DNA from: Pseudomonas marginalis
GTDB taxonomy: Bacteria; Pseudomonadota; Gammaproteobacteria; Pseudomonadales; Pseudomonadaceae
Assembly (NCBI RefSeq): GCF_900105325.1
Contig: NZ_FNSU01000003.1
Coordinates: forward strand, 124,001-188,000
Direction of reading: 5' to 3'
Length of the DNA: 64,000 bases
The position numbers were made by a program, and so were the translations under genes. The notes beneath the pieces were generated by a model that worked only from the letters and a program-made list of their open reading frames with translations, had not been told where the DNA came from and did no database searches. Shown piece by piece: positions 17,960-25,101 of the stretch (within the stretch, counting starts at the first letter, position 1; each line of letters starts with the position of its first letter).

Positions 17960-18162
17960 AAATGTGGTGGGAGAGGGCAAGCCCTAATGCCAGTCAGTTA
18001 AGCGTACATCGCCTCCTGTAGGAGCGAGCTTGCTCGCGAAAAACGTCAACGATAACGCGTGCTTCCTGAATGAACGCGGCGCCTGCGAGTTTTTCGCGAG
18101 CAAGCTCGCTCCTACAAAAAGCCTTAACTGACTGGCATTGAGGCAAGCCCCCTCTCACATTT
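17960..18162. repeat. Nested palindromic repeat, outer frame
   Basis: The space between two convergent genes is filled by a nested inverted repeat. The outermost arms are of the GGGAGGGG(GC)TTGCC type (17965-17985 and 18141-18157). Inside them ATGCCAGTCAGTTAAG (17987-18002) is matched exactly by its complement (18123-18138). A REPIN (18017-18116) sits in the centre. The whole can fold into one long hairpin and would act as a bidirectional transcript end. Confidence 0.8.
18017..18116. repeat. REPIN (inverted pair of REP sequences)
   Basis: Two REP copies with the core GAGCGAGCTTGCTCGCGAA face each other around a spacer of about 50 bp. The spacer holds CGTCAACGATAACG and TGAACGCG, also found in the REPIN at 62695-62794. 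REPINs are non-autonomous elements moved by RAYT transposases; no RAYT gene is in the window. Confidence 0.88.
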
Positions 18163-18164
18163 GA

Positions 18165-18791
18165 TCAGCCCTTGAGCTCCTTCAAATGCTTGTAGACCGT
18201 GGCCCGGCCCATGCCCAGCACGTTGGCCACGTAGTTCGAGGCGCTCTTGCCCTTGAACGCGCCTTCGGCATGCAGCGCCAGTACCAGCTCACGCTTGTGG
18301 TCACGGGTGAGCAGGTTCAGGCTCAGCTGGCGCTCGCGCATCCAGGCATGCAGGAATGTGTTGATGCGCTCCTGCCAGTCATCGCGAAACAGCGAGTCCG
18401 GTTGCGGGATCAGCTTGCTCGGCGACAGGAACAGGTCCAGCGCCGCCTTGGCGTTTTCGAACAGTGAGATATTCAGGTTGATGCACAGCACTGCCAGCCG
18501 GCGACCTGTGTGGTCATGCAGCACGGTGCTCAGGCTGCGGATTTTCTGGCCATCCCAATTGAGCTTTTCGTAGGGGCCGATATTCACGTCGCTGACGTCG
18601 GCGCTGAGCATGTCCTCCAGCGCCGAGTCGTCGCCAATGCCCCTTTTGGACAGGTTATTGGCGATGTAATCGACTTTTTGCGTGCGCAGGTCATGCAGCA
18701 CCACTTCAGCGTGGGGGAAGAACAGCGTGGCGATTGCATCGGCAATCGCACGGAAATTCTGCATGACTTTTTCGTGTTCGGCGCTGTTCAT
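18165..18791 (-). CDS. dauR: DauR, YheO-like PAS/HTH transcriptional regulator
   Basis: A 208-residue regulator. The YheO-like PAS domain fills the N-terminal two thirds (FFPHAEVVLHDLRTQKVDYIANNLSKRG near residues 24-51). The C-terminal DauR-like helix-turn-helix ends in KSASNYVANVLGMGRATVYKHLKEL. The ATG at 18791 shares one base with the dauA stop (TGATG); the codon before it in frame is a TTG without support. In P. aeruginosa DauR represses dauBAR until D-arginine is present, and gene order here is the same. The motif pair at 20876-20900 and 17074-17098 is its likely operator. Confidence 0.88.
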   Translation of the reverse strand: MNSAEHEKVMQNFRAIADAIATLFFPHAEVVLHDLRTQKVDYIANNLSKRGIGDDSALEDMLSADVSDVNIGPYEKLNWDGQKIRSLSTVLHDHTGRRLAVLCINLNISLFENAKAALDLFLSPSKLIPQPDSLFRDDWQERINTFLHAWMRERQLSLNLLTRDHKRELVLALHAEGAFKGKSASNYVANVLGMGRATVYKHLKELKG

Positions 18792-19924
18792 CAATGGGGC
18801 TCCAGGCGGGCGAGGGAGAGCATACCAGCGTCGAGGCCGAACCGTGTCAGTGGTTCCGGCAACGCTTCACCGCGCACCAGCGCTGCACTGGCCTGGCCCA
18901 TGGCGGGCGATGTCTGGATCCCATAACCGCCTTGCGCCGCCACCCAGAACAGGCCGGGTACCTGTGGGTCGAAGCCGCTGAGCAAATCACCATCGTGCAC
19001 AAAACTGCGCAGGCCGGCCCAGGTGCGCGTCGGGCGGCGGATAGCCAGGGTGGTGGCTTCTTCTATCTGATAGATGCCCATGGCGATGTCCAGCTCTTCG
19101 GGCTGTACATCCTGGGGCTCCACCGGGTCGGCATTCGCCGGCGAGCCGAGGAACATGCCGGCGTCGGGTTTCATGTAGAAGGCTTCGTCGAGGGCCACCA
19201 GCATCGGCCAGGCGTGGCTGTCCACGCCTTCGGGGCCGGCGAAGATAAATGCCGAGCGCCGCTTGGGTTGCAGGCCGATGGACGCGGCGCCCGCCAGCCC
19301 GCCGATATGATCGGCCCAGGCGCCAGCGGCGTTGATAATGATCGGCGCGGTGTAGGTCCCGTCCTGGGTGTTTACGTGCCAGAGGCCCGCGCTGTCACGG
19401 CTCAAGCCCAGTACATGGCTGTCGGTACGCACTTCGCCCTGATTGCGTCGGATACCGCGCAAATAGCCCTGGTGCAGGGCGTCGGTGTCGATGTCGCTGG
19501 CGGTCGGGTCATACAGCGCGCCATGGACTTTTTCCCGGCGCAGGATCGGCAGGCGCGCGCAGGCTTCATCCGCCGTGAGCCGTTCGACCTGGGGCACCGT
19601 GGCCTTGGCGCTCAGGTACTGGGCCTGCAATTCGGCGGCGTCACCGTTGAAGTCCACAGTCATTTCGCCGCGTGGCGTCAGCAGCGGGTGCTCGCAGAAA
19701 CCCGGCGGCGGGTTATCGAAAAACGCGCGGCTGGCCTGGGTCAACGCCCGCACCTGCGGGGTGCCATACGCCGCCGTGTAGAGCGCCGCCGAGCGTCCGG
19801 TGGAGTGATAGGCCGGGTGGGATTCACGCTCCAGCACCAGCACCTTGCCATGGGGCGACAACCAGAAACCCGTGGACGCGCCGGCAATGCCGCCGCCGAT
19901 GATGATGAAGTCGGCATGGCTCAT
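18791..19924 (-). CDS. dauA: FAD-dependent D-arginine dehydrogenase
   Basis: A 377-residue flavoenzyme of the DAO family. The FAD-binding IIIGGGIAGASTGFWL is at residues 7-22, followed by LERE (31-34) and YHSTGRSAALYTAAYGTPQVRAL (39-61). PKRRSAFIF and ADPVEPQDVQPEELDIAMG follow the P. aeruginosa enzyme closely. It oxidises D-arginine and other D-amino acids to the imino acid, which hydrolyses to a keto acid. The start overlaps the dauB stop by four bases (ATGA). Residue 48 is Leu, where I recall the P. aeruginosa enzyme has an active-site His; Tyr53 is kept. Function is otherwise well supported by the dauB-dauA-dauR order. Confidence 0.9.
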   Translation of the reverse strand: MSHADFIIIGGGIAGASTGFWLSPHGKVLVLERESHPAYHSTGRSAALYTAAYGTPQVRALTQASRAFFDNPPPGFCEHPLLTPRGEMTVDFNGDAAELQAQYLSAKATVPQVERLTADEACARLPILRREKVHGALYDPTASDIDTDALHQGYLRGIRRNQGEVRTDSHVLGLSRDSAGLWHVNTQDGTYTAPIIINAAGAWADHIGGLAGAASIGLQPKRRSAFIFAGPEGVDSHAWPMLVALDEAFYMKPDAGMFLGSPANADPVEPQDVQPEELDIAMGIYQIEEATTLAIRRPTRTWAGLRSFVHDGDLLSGFDPQVPGLFWVAAQGGYGIQTSPAMGQASAALVRGEALPEPLTRFGLDAGMLSLARLEPH

Positions 19925-20856
19925 AACAGTCTCCAGAGGGCATTGGCCAGGGCGATGTCTTCCAGGCCCAGGCCGATGGAACGGAAAAATACGTGGCGGT
20001 CATAGGCCGGGCGCTGTACCTGCTCACTGAGCAGTTCGGGCAGGTCGCCGACGATCGCGTTCTTGTCCCAGCCGTGCTGTTCAGCGGCAATCAACATTTC
20101 GCCGGCCGAGCCGGGGGTGGTCTGGCGATAGTCGCAGAACACCTGCATGGCGTTGAGGCTCTGGGGCGGCACTTCATGGGCACGCGGGGCGTTGGTGCTG
20201 ATCGAGGTGATCAGCGCCGGCTTGCTCAAGCGCGACGGGTCGATCACCGGGCCGGCCGATGAGGTGCACAGCAGGATCACATCGGCGTCGGCCACCGCCG
20301 CATCGCAGCTGTTGGCGATGCTCAAACGTGGATCCAGGCGTTTGATGGCGTCGGTATTGGCAGTGGCCAGGCGTGGCGAAAACAGGCTGATGCCCTGCCA
20401 GTCCCGCAGATTCTTCACGTAATGCAAATGTGCCAGCGCGACCTTGCCGCTGCCGATGATCGCCAGGCGCCGTGCCACCTGCGGGGCCAGCGCCTCCACA
20501 GCCAGCGCAGTGGTCGCGGCGGTGCGCGCGGTGGTCAACTCGGCGGCATCGCACAGCAACAGGGGCTCGCCGGTTTGCATCGACATCAACAGCGTCCAGG
20601 CCGTCACCAGCGGCCCTTGCTCGCGCACGATATACGGCGAGGTCTTGACCCCGTACACCCCCTCTTCAGCCAGCACGCCCAGGTAATTGATGAAATCGCC
20701 GGCGTCGTGGGGGAACGCCACTAATTGCTGCGCCGGTTGCACCGCGTGCCCGGCGGCCAGGGCGCGAAACAGCGTGTGCAGGATCTGCGGTACATCGACT
20801 TGGGCGAGCAGTTCACGGGCCTGGGCCTGGTTGATTACATGGGGCGCGCTGGACAT
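19921..20856 (-). CDS. dauB: DauB, ornithine-cyclodeaminase-like anabolic arginine dehydrogenase
   Basis: A 311-residue protein of the ornithine cyclodeaminase/mu-crystallin family. GVKTSPYIV near residue 69 and the Rossmann motif RRLAIIGSGKVALAHLHYVKNL near residue 132 are diagnostic. In P. aeruginosa DauB reduces the 2-ketoarginine formed by DauA, with ammonia and NAD(P)H, to L-arginine, so the two enzymes racemise D- to L-arginine. It is the first gene of the dauBAR operon. The operator-like block at 20876-20900 lies immediately upstream. Confidence 0.9.
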   Translation of the reverse strand: MSSAPHVINQAQARELLAQVDVPQILHTLFRALAAGHAVQPAQQLVAFPHDAGDFINYLGVLAEEGVYGVKTSPYIVREQGPLVTAWTLLMSMQTGEPLLLCDAAELTTARTAATTALAVEALAPQVARRLAIIGSGKVALAHLHYVKNLRDWQGISLFSPRLATANTDAIKRLDPRLSIANSCDAAVADADVILLCTSSAGPVIDPSRLSKPALITSISTNAPRAHEVPPQSLNAMQVFCDYRQTTPGSAGEMLIAAEQHGWDKNAIVGDLPELLSEQVQRPAYDRHVFFRSIGLGLEDIALANALWRLL

Positions 20857-20875
20857 GGATATCTCCGATATCTGA

Positions 20876-20900
20876 ACTTATTTGTCCATTATGGACTTTT
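20876..20900 (-). promoter_or_regulatory. Probable DauR operator and promoter of dauBAR
   Basis: Read on the minus strand the block is AAAAGTCCA-N2-ATGGA-N3-ATAAGT. Its centre, GTCCATTATGGAC on the plus strand (20884-20896), is a perfect 13-bp dyad. It starts 20 bp before the dauB ATG and is repeated before the binding-protein gene (17074-17098). Confidence 0.65.
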
Positions 20901-20925
20901 AGTTCCGTTGGGCAAGCTAAAAACC

Positions 20926-21864
20926 TCAGCCCTCGAAGCGGAATCCCGTCGATAACTTTTCCTTCAAATACCCCACCAACGCACTCACCGACTTCGGCAC
21001 ATGGGGCGAATACGGCCGAATCAGGTAGATCTCATCGGCAAACGCGCCCTTGAGTGTCCAGCCCTTGAGCACCTGTACCAGCTTGCCGCTGGCCAGCGCA
21101 GCGTGGGCGCTGAAGTCCGGGAGCAGGGCGATGCCCAGGTGGTTGAGCGCCGAATCACGCAGGGCTTCGCTGTTGTTGGTGGCGAAGCTGCCGGCGATGG
21201 GCACGGTGAGGCGTTCGACCTTTTTGCTGCCGCGCTCGAAGGTCCATGCGGGCTGGTCGGTGCCGCGCGGGTAGAACAGGCAGTTGTGCGCCGACAGGTC
21301 GCCGGGTTCGCGGGGTTCGCCGTGGCGTTGCAGGTAATCGCGGCTGGCGACCAGCACCGAACCGGTGTCGCACAGCTTCCAGGCCACATGGGTTTCCGGC
21401 ACCTGGAAGCCGTGGCGCACAGCGAGGTCGTAGCCTTCGGCCGCCAGCGAACTCAGGGCATCCGAGACATCCAGCTGGATACGCACCTGCGGGTACTGCT
21501 GCAGGAACTCCGCCAAGTGCGGCACCAACTGTTGCCGGGCAAATGCCACGGGAGCGGTCAAGCGCACCAGGCCACGAATCTCCCCGGCGGAATCGCGCAC
21601 CGACGAGAAGCTGCGCGCGATTTGCTCATAGGCACCGCGCACTTCACGGGTCAGCGACAACCCGGCATCGGTCAACCGCACACTGCGCGTGGTACGGGTC
21701 ACCAGCCGTGTGCCGGTGGCTTTCTCGAGGTCGGAAATGCGCTGGCTGACCGCGGATTTACTCACCCCCAGGCGCGCAGCGGCGGCGGTGTAGGTGCCGT
21801 GTTCCTCCAGCACTGAGAGCCAGTGAATGTGGGTCCACAGCCCTTCGATCTCGGATTTTTCCAT
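20926..21864 (-). CDS. LysR-family transcriptional regulator
   Basis: A 312-residue LTTR. The helix-turn-helix is near the N-terminus (WLSVLEEHGTYTAAAARLGVSKSAVSQRISDLEKATGTRLV, about residues 15-55), with the effector domain after it. The sequence follows the CrgA-like branch (TRTTRSVRLTDAG). It is divergent from mmsA with 108 bp between the starts, so it probably controls mmsA. It also reads toward dauB but ends 70 bp before it, and the dauB promoter block lies in that gap. Confidence 0.87.
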   Translation of the reverse strand: MEKSEIEGLWTHIHWLSVLEEHGTYTAAAARLGVSKSAVSQRISDLEKATGTRLVTRTTRSVRLTDAGLSLTREVRGAYEQIARSFSSVRDSAGEIRGLVRLTAPVAFARQQLVPHLAEFLQQYPQVRIQLDVSDALSSLAAEGYDLAVRHGFQVPETHVAWKLCDTGSVLVASRDYLQRHGEPREPGDLSAHNCLFYPRGTDQPAWTFERGSKKVERLTVPIAGSFATNNSEALRDSALNHLGIALLPDFSAHAALASGKLVQVLKGWTLKGAFADEIYLIRPYSPHVPKSVSALVGYLKEKLSTGFRFEG

Positions 21865-21870
21865 GGGCTT

Positions 21871-21926
21871 ATTGTTCGCTTATAAGGACAATCAGTTCTT
21901 GATTCTGCTCTGGTTTGGAACAAACC
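21871..21926. promoter_or_regulatory. Two dyads in the LysR/mmsA divergent promoter
   Basis: ATTGT-N12-ACAAT (21871-21892) and GGTTTG-GAA-CAAACC (21912-21926) are the only clear dyads in this 108-bp region. The first fits the general T-N11-A spacing of LysR sites. Assignment to the neighbouring LysR protein is inferred from position. Confidence 0.45.
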
Positions 21927-21972
21927 GAAAGCCTATCGTGTGTCCCAACGCAACCCACCTGGATCGACTGCC

Positions 21973-23472
21973 ATGACTACAACAATCGAGCACTACATCA
22001 ACGACCAGCGCGTCAGCCGCGATGATCGCTATCAGGACGTCTACAACCCGGCCACCGGCGAAATCACCGGCCGCGTTGCCCTGGCCAGCAGCCAGACCGT
22101 GTCCGAAGCCGTCGCCGCTGCACAGGCCGCTTTTGCCGGTTGGGCCGACACCCCGCCTATCCGTCGCGCCCGCGTGCTGTTCGAATACCTGCACCTGCTG
22201 CGTGAGCGCAAGGACGACCTGGCGCGCATCATCGTCGCCGAACACGGCAAGGTCTTCACCGATGCCCAGGGCGAAGTCGACCGTGGCATCGACATTCTCG
22301 AATTCGCCTGCGGCATCCCCAACCTGCTCAAGGGCGAGCATTCCGACCAGGTCTCCCGTGGCATGGACAACTGGACGATGCGCCAACCCCTGGGCGTCGT
22401 GGCCGGTGTCACGCCATTCAACTTCCCGGTGATGGTGCCGATGTGGATGTACCCGATCGCCATTGCGGCGGGCAACACCTTCATCCTCAAGCCAAGCCCG
22501 ACCGACCCAAGTGCTTCGCTGTTCATGGCTGAACTGCTGCGTGAAGCCGGCCTGCCCAAAGGCGTATTCAACGTGGTGCAGGGCGACAAGGAATCGGTGG
22601 ACGCGCTGATCGCGCACCCGGACGTCAAGGCCGTGAGCTTCGTCGGCTCCACGCCGATTGCGCAGTACATCTACGAAACCGGTGCGCGCAACGGCAAGCG
22701 TGTGCAAGGCCTGGGCGGTGCGAAGAACCACATGGTGGTGATGCCGGACGCGGATATCGAAAAAACCGTCGATGCCTTGATGGGCGCCGCCTACGGCAGT
22801 GCCGGCGAACGCTGCATGGCCATTTCCGTAGCGGTGCTGGTCGGCGATGTCGGTGACAAGGTCATCGCCGCCCTGACCGAACGCGCCAGGCATCTGCGCA
22901 TCACCGACGGCCGCGACCTCAAGGCGGAGATGGGCCCGATTGTGTCCCGCGCCGCACTGGAGCGCATCAGCGGCTACATCGAACAAGGCGTGCAGGCCGG
23001 CGCGCAACTGCTGCTCGACGGACGTGACTATGTACCCACCGAGGCTGGCCTGGAAAACGGCTTCTGGCTCGGCGCGACCCTGTTCGACCACGTGACCCAG
23101 GAGATGAGCATCTACCGCGAAGAAATTTTCGGCCCGGTACTGGCCTGCGTGCGCGTGAATGACTTCGCCGAGGCGGTGAAGCTGGTCAACGACCACGAAT
23201 TCGGCAACGGCGTCAGCTGCTTTACCCGCGACGGCAACATTGCCCGCGAGTTTGCCCGGCGTATCGAAGTGGGCATGGTCGGCATCAACGTGCCTATCCC
23301 GGTGCCGATGGCCTGGCACGGGTTTGGTGGCTGGAAGAAGAGCCTGTTCGGCGACATGCACGCCTACGGCACTGAGGGTGTGCGCTTCTACACCAAGCAG
23401 AAATCGATCATGCAGCGCTGGTCGGAGAGCATCGAGCAGGGCGCGGAGTTTGCGATGCCGGTGTCCAAATAA
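21973..23472 (+). CDS. mmsA: CoA-acylating methylmalonate-semialdehyde dehydrogenase
   Basis: A 499-residue aldehyde dehydrogenase of the MmsA/IolA type. FNFPVMVPMWMYPIAIAAGNTFILKPSP (about residues 153-180) binds NAD. The catalytic Cys is in GSAGERCMAISVAV (about 277-290). GFGGWKKSLFGD replaces the usual ALDH motif and is typical of this CoA-acylating branch. It converts methylmalonate semialdehyde (valine breakdown) or malonate semialdehyde (inositol, beta-alanine) to propionyl- or acetyl-CoA. The ATG at 21973 gives the standard length; an upstream in-frame start adds 11 atypical residues. No mmsB is adjacent, so this is a stand-alone paralog under LysR control. Confidence 0.9.
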   Translation: MTTTIEHYINDQRVSRDDRYQDVYNPATGEITGRVALASSQTVSEAVAAAQAAFAGWADTPPIRRARVLFEYLHLLRERKDDLARIIVAEHGKVFTDAQGEVDRGIDILEFACGIPNLLKGEHSDQVSRGMDNWTMRQPLGVVAGVTPFNFPVMVPMWMYPIAIAAGNTFILKPSPTDPSASLFMAELLREAGLPKGVFNVVQGDKESVDALIAHPDVKAVSFVGSTPIAQYIYETGARNGKRVQGLGGAKNHMVVMPDADIEKTVDALMGAAYGSAGERCMAISVAVLVGDVGDKVIAALTERARHLRITDGRDLKAEMGPIVSRAALERISGYIEQGVQAGAQLLLDGRDYVPTEAGLENGFWLGATLFDHVTQEMSIYREEIFGPVLACVRVNDFAEAVKLVNDHEFGNGVSCFTRDGNIAREFARRIEVGMVGINVPIPVPMAWHGFGGWKKSLFGDMHAYGTEGVRFYTKQKSIMQRWSESIEQGAEFAMPVSK

Positions 23473-23518
23473 CGGCCAAAAGAACACAGCGGAACCCTGT
23501 GGGAGGGGGCTTGCCAGG

Positions 23519-24794
23519 GTACAAACCGGGGACATCGTTTACATTTCTAACCGGGGACATGGTTTACAGGCTAATACGCATGATCAGGAGGTAACTGATC
23601 ATGCCCTGGAACCAAGAGTCCCCCATGAATCAAAGAATCAAGCTGGTAGCTGATTGGCTTTCTGGCAACTTCACCAAAAGCCAGTTGGCACGCCGCTTTG
23701 ACGTTAGCCGACCTACCGTCGATAAGTGGATTGCCCGGCACGACGGCGATTTGAGGTCTTTATCCGAACTGTCCCGGCGACCTCACAACAGCCCAAATAA
23801 AACCGACGACGAGATTTTGGCCCGTGTAGTCGCGATGAAGGAGGCTCACGATAAATGGGGGCCGAAAAAGCTTCTCGAGCTATTACGGCTGGAAGATCCC
23901 TCCGTCACCTGGCCCTCTCCAAGTACGGCCGGTCAATGGCTTGACCGACTTGGGCTCGTCAAAAAGCGGCGCTTCAAACGCCGACACAGCATTTCCCACG
24001 CACAAATGCGAAAGGCCGACGAACCTAACAAGACGTGGTGTGCTGACTACAAAGGGCAGTTCAAGATGCTTAATGCTCAGATGTGCTTCCCTTTGACCGT
24101 CACAGACCATGCGTCGCGGCTGATTTTAGCGTGCAGGGCCCATCCCAAGATCATGACCCAGCCTGTAAAACAGGCCTTTGAGAGGCTTTTTCAGGAGTAC
24201 GGCATGCCGGAAGTTATCCGTTCGGACAACGGGGTACCGTTCGCCTCTCCTGGCCTGGCAAGAATATCCACACTGGCAGTTTGGTGGATTCGGCTGGGTA
24301 TTTATCCCGAGCGAACCATGCCGGGAAGACCCGCCCAGAATGGTCGCCATGAACGAATGCACCGTAGCTTGAAACTTGAGTTGCCCTTAGGGAAAAACTT
24401 AGTCGAGCAGCAGCTTTTGCTGGAGCATTTCAGGCATGAGTTTAATTACGTACGCCCTCACGAAGCGCTCGGCATGAAACGTCCGGGAGACTTGTATGTG
24501 CCGTCCACCCGAATTTATCCAGGATGCTTGCCCGATGTGGAATATCCGGCAGAAATGAAAGTTCGAAGCGTCAGGCAGGACGGATCGATCAAGTGGAACG
24601 GCAAGTTGGTATTTATCAGCGAGGCGCTGTCCGGGGAAAGGATAGGGCTCAAAGAAGCTGAAGATGAAGCTTGGGATTTGTACCTGTGTGATTATCCCTT
24701 GGGGAGGCTTGGACGAGGTATGACCCGCGTCCAGGCCTCAAATGTGTAAACGATGTCCCCGGTTTCAGATGTAAACGATGTCTACGGTTCTACA
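23519..24794 (+). mobile_element. IS481-family insertion sequence
   Basis: About 1.28 kb with one transposase gene. Each end carries two copies of a 20-bp motif, AACCGGGGACATCGTTTACA or near variants, 25 bp apart: 23524-23543 and 23549-23568 on the left, and inverted at 24745-24764 and 24770-24789 on the right. The inner right copy overlaps the transposase stop. Exact outer boundaries and target duplication could not be fixed. It appears intact. Confidence 0.85.
23601..24749 (+). CDS. IS481-family transposase
   Basis: A 382-residue DDE transposase. The N-terminal helix-turn-helix is at about residues 20-48 (FTKSQLARRFDVSRPTVDKWIARH). The integrase core shows the first Asp in WCADYKGQF, the second in IRSDNGVPFAS and the Glu in NGRHERMHRSLK. 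The start has a strong AGGAGG eight bases upstream. The gene looks complete, with no frameshift, so the element may be active. Base composition is visibly less GC-rich than its neighbours. Confidence 0.92.
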   Translation: MPWNQESPMNQRIKLVADWLSGNFTKSQLARRFDVSRPTVDKWIARHDGDLRSLSELSRRPHNSPNKTDDEILARVVAMKEAHDKWGPKKLLELLRLEDPSVTWPSPSTAGQWLDRLGLVKKRRFKRRHSISHAQMRKADEPNKTWCADYKGQFKMLNAQMCFPLTVTDHASRLILACRAHPKIMTQPVKQAFERLFQEYGMPEVIRSDNGVPFASPGLARISTLAVWWIRLGIYPERTMPGRPAQNGRHERMHRSLKLELPLGKNLVEQQLLLEHFRHEFNYVRPHEALGMKRPGDLYVPSTRIYPGCLPDVEYPAEMKVRSVRQDGSIKWNGKLVFISEALSGERIGLKEAEDEAWDLYLCDYPLGRLGRGMTRVQASNV

Positions 24795-24936
24795 CAGTCA
24801 GTTAAGGAAAAACACTGTAACTGTGGTGAGCGGGACAAGCCCGCTCGCCACTGGTTACTGTTTGCCCGTTCTATCTCTCTACTGATCAGCATTAGGGCAA
24901 GCCCCCTCCCACTTTTGGTTGTTTTTCACTTGAGGG

Positions 24937-24977
24937 TTGACGGCCAGGCGAATGACGAATACTGTACATAAGCACAG
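24937..24977 (+). promoter_or_regulatory. SOS (LexA) promoter of the pectin lyase gene
   Basis: TTGACG (24937-24942) and TACTGT (24960-24965) are 17 bp apart, a good sigma-70 promoter. The -10 runs into a LexA box CTGTACATAAGCACAG (24962-24977), a full CTG-N10-CAG match. The overlap of TACTGT with a LexA box is the layout of umuDC-type SOS promoters. Transcription would start near 24972, about 130 nt before pnl. Confidence 0.75.
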
Positions 24978-25077
24978 TGTTTAAGCGCTGATCAACCAGG
25001 ATGGCAACATCAGCCACGCCAAACACTGTGTGCAAGTTAATGGATTAACTTAATGCACAGGCTCGTTATACCGAGCC
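24973..25077 (+). promoter_or_regulatory. Structured 5' leader of pnl
   Basis: Three dyads fill the predicted leader. CACAGTGTTT (24973-24982) pairs with AAACACTGTG (25021-25030) around an inner stem GCTGAT/ATCAGC (24987-24992, 25009-25014) whose loop contains CCAGGATGG. AAGTTAAT-GG-ATTAACTT is at 25034-25051. GGCTCG-N6-CGAGCC is at 25060-25077, 24 bp before the start codon. They could be RNA hairpins, operators, or both. The GGA in the first loop is a candidate RsmA/CsrA contact. Confidence 0.5.
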
Positions 25078-25101
25078 GTTTGATTGATAGAGAGGGAACT
25101 C

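Larger units (their letters stand above)
23499..24912. repeat. Older palindromic repeat split by the IS481 element
   Basis: The left remnant GTGGGAGGGGGCTTGCC (23499-23515) and the right piece CAGTCAGTTAAGG (24796-24808) are the two neighbouring segments of the outer repeat frame seen at 17960-18162. The opposite arm, GGGCAAGCCCCCTCCCAC, is at 24895-24912. A REP-like core GAGCGGGACAAGCCCGCTC lies between them (24828-24846). The IS therefore landed inside a pre-existing repeat. The 1.6-kb gap between mmsA and pnl holds only this repeat, the IS and the pnl promoter. Confidence 0.7.

Noticed and set aside
21892..23535. Long open frame (547 codons) antisense to mmsA
   Set aside because: It is rich in His, Ala and Arg, matches no family, and mirrors a conserved gene; it is a GC-driven shadow.
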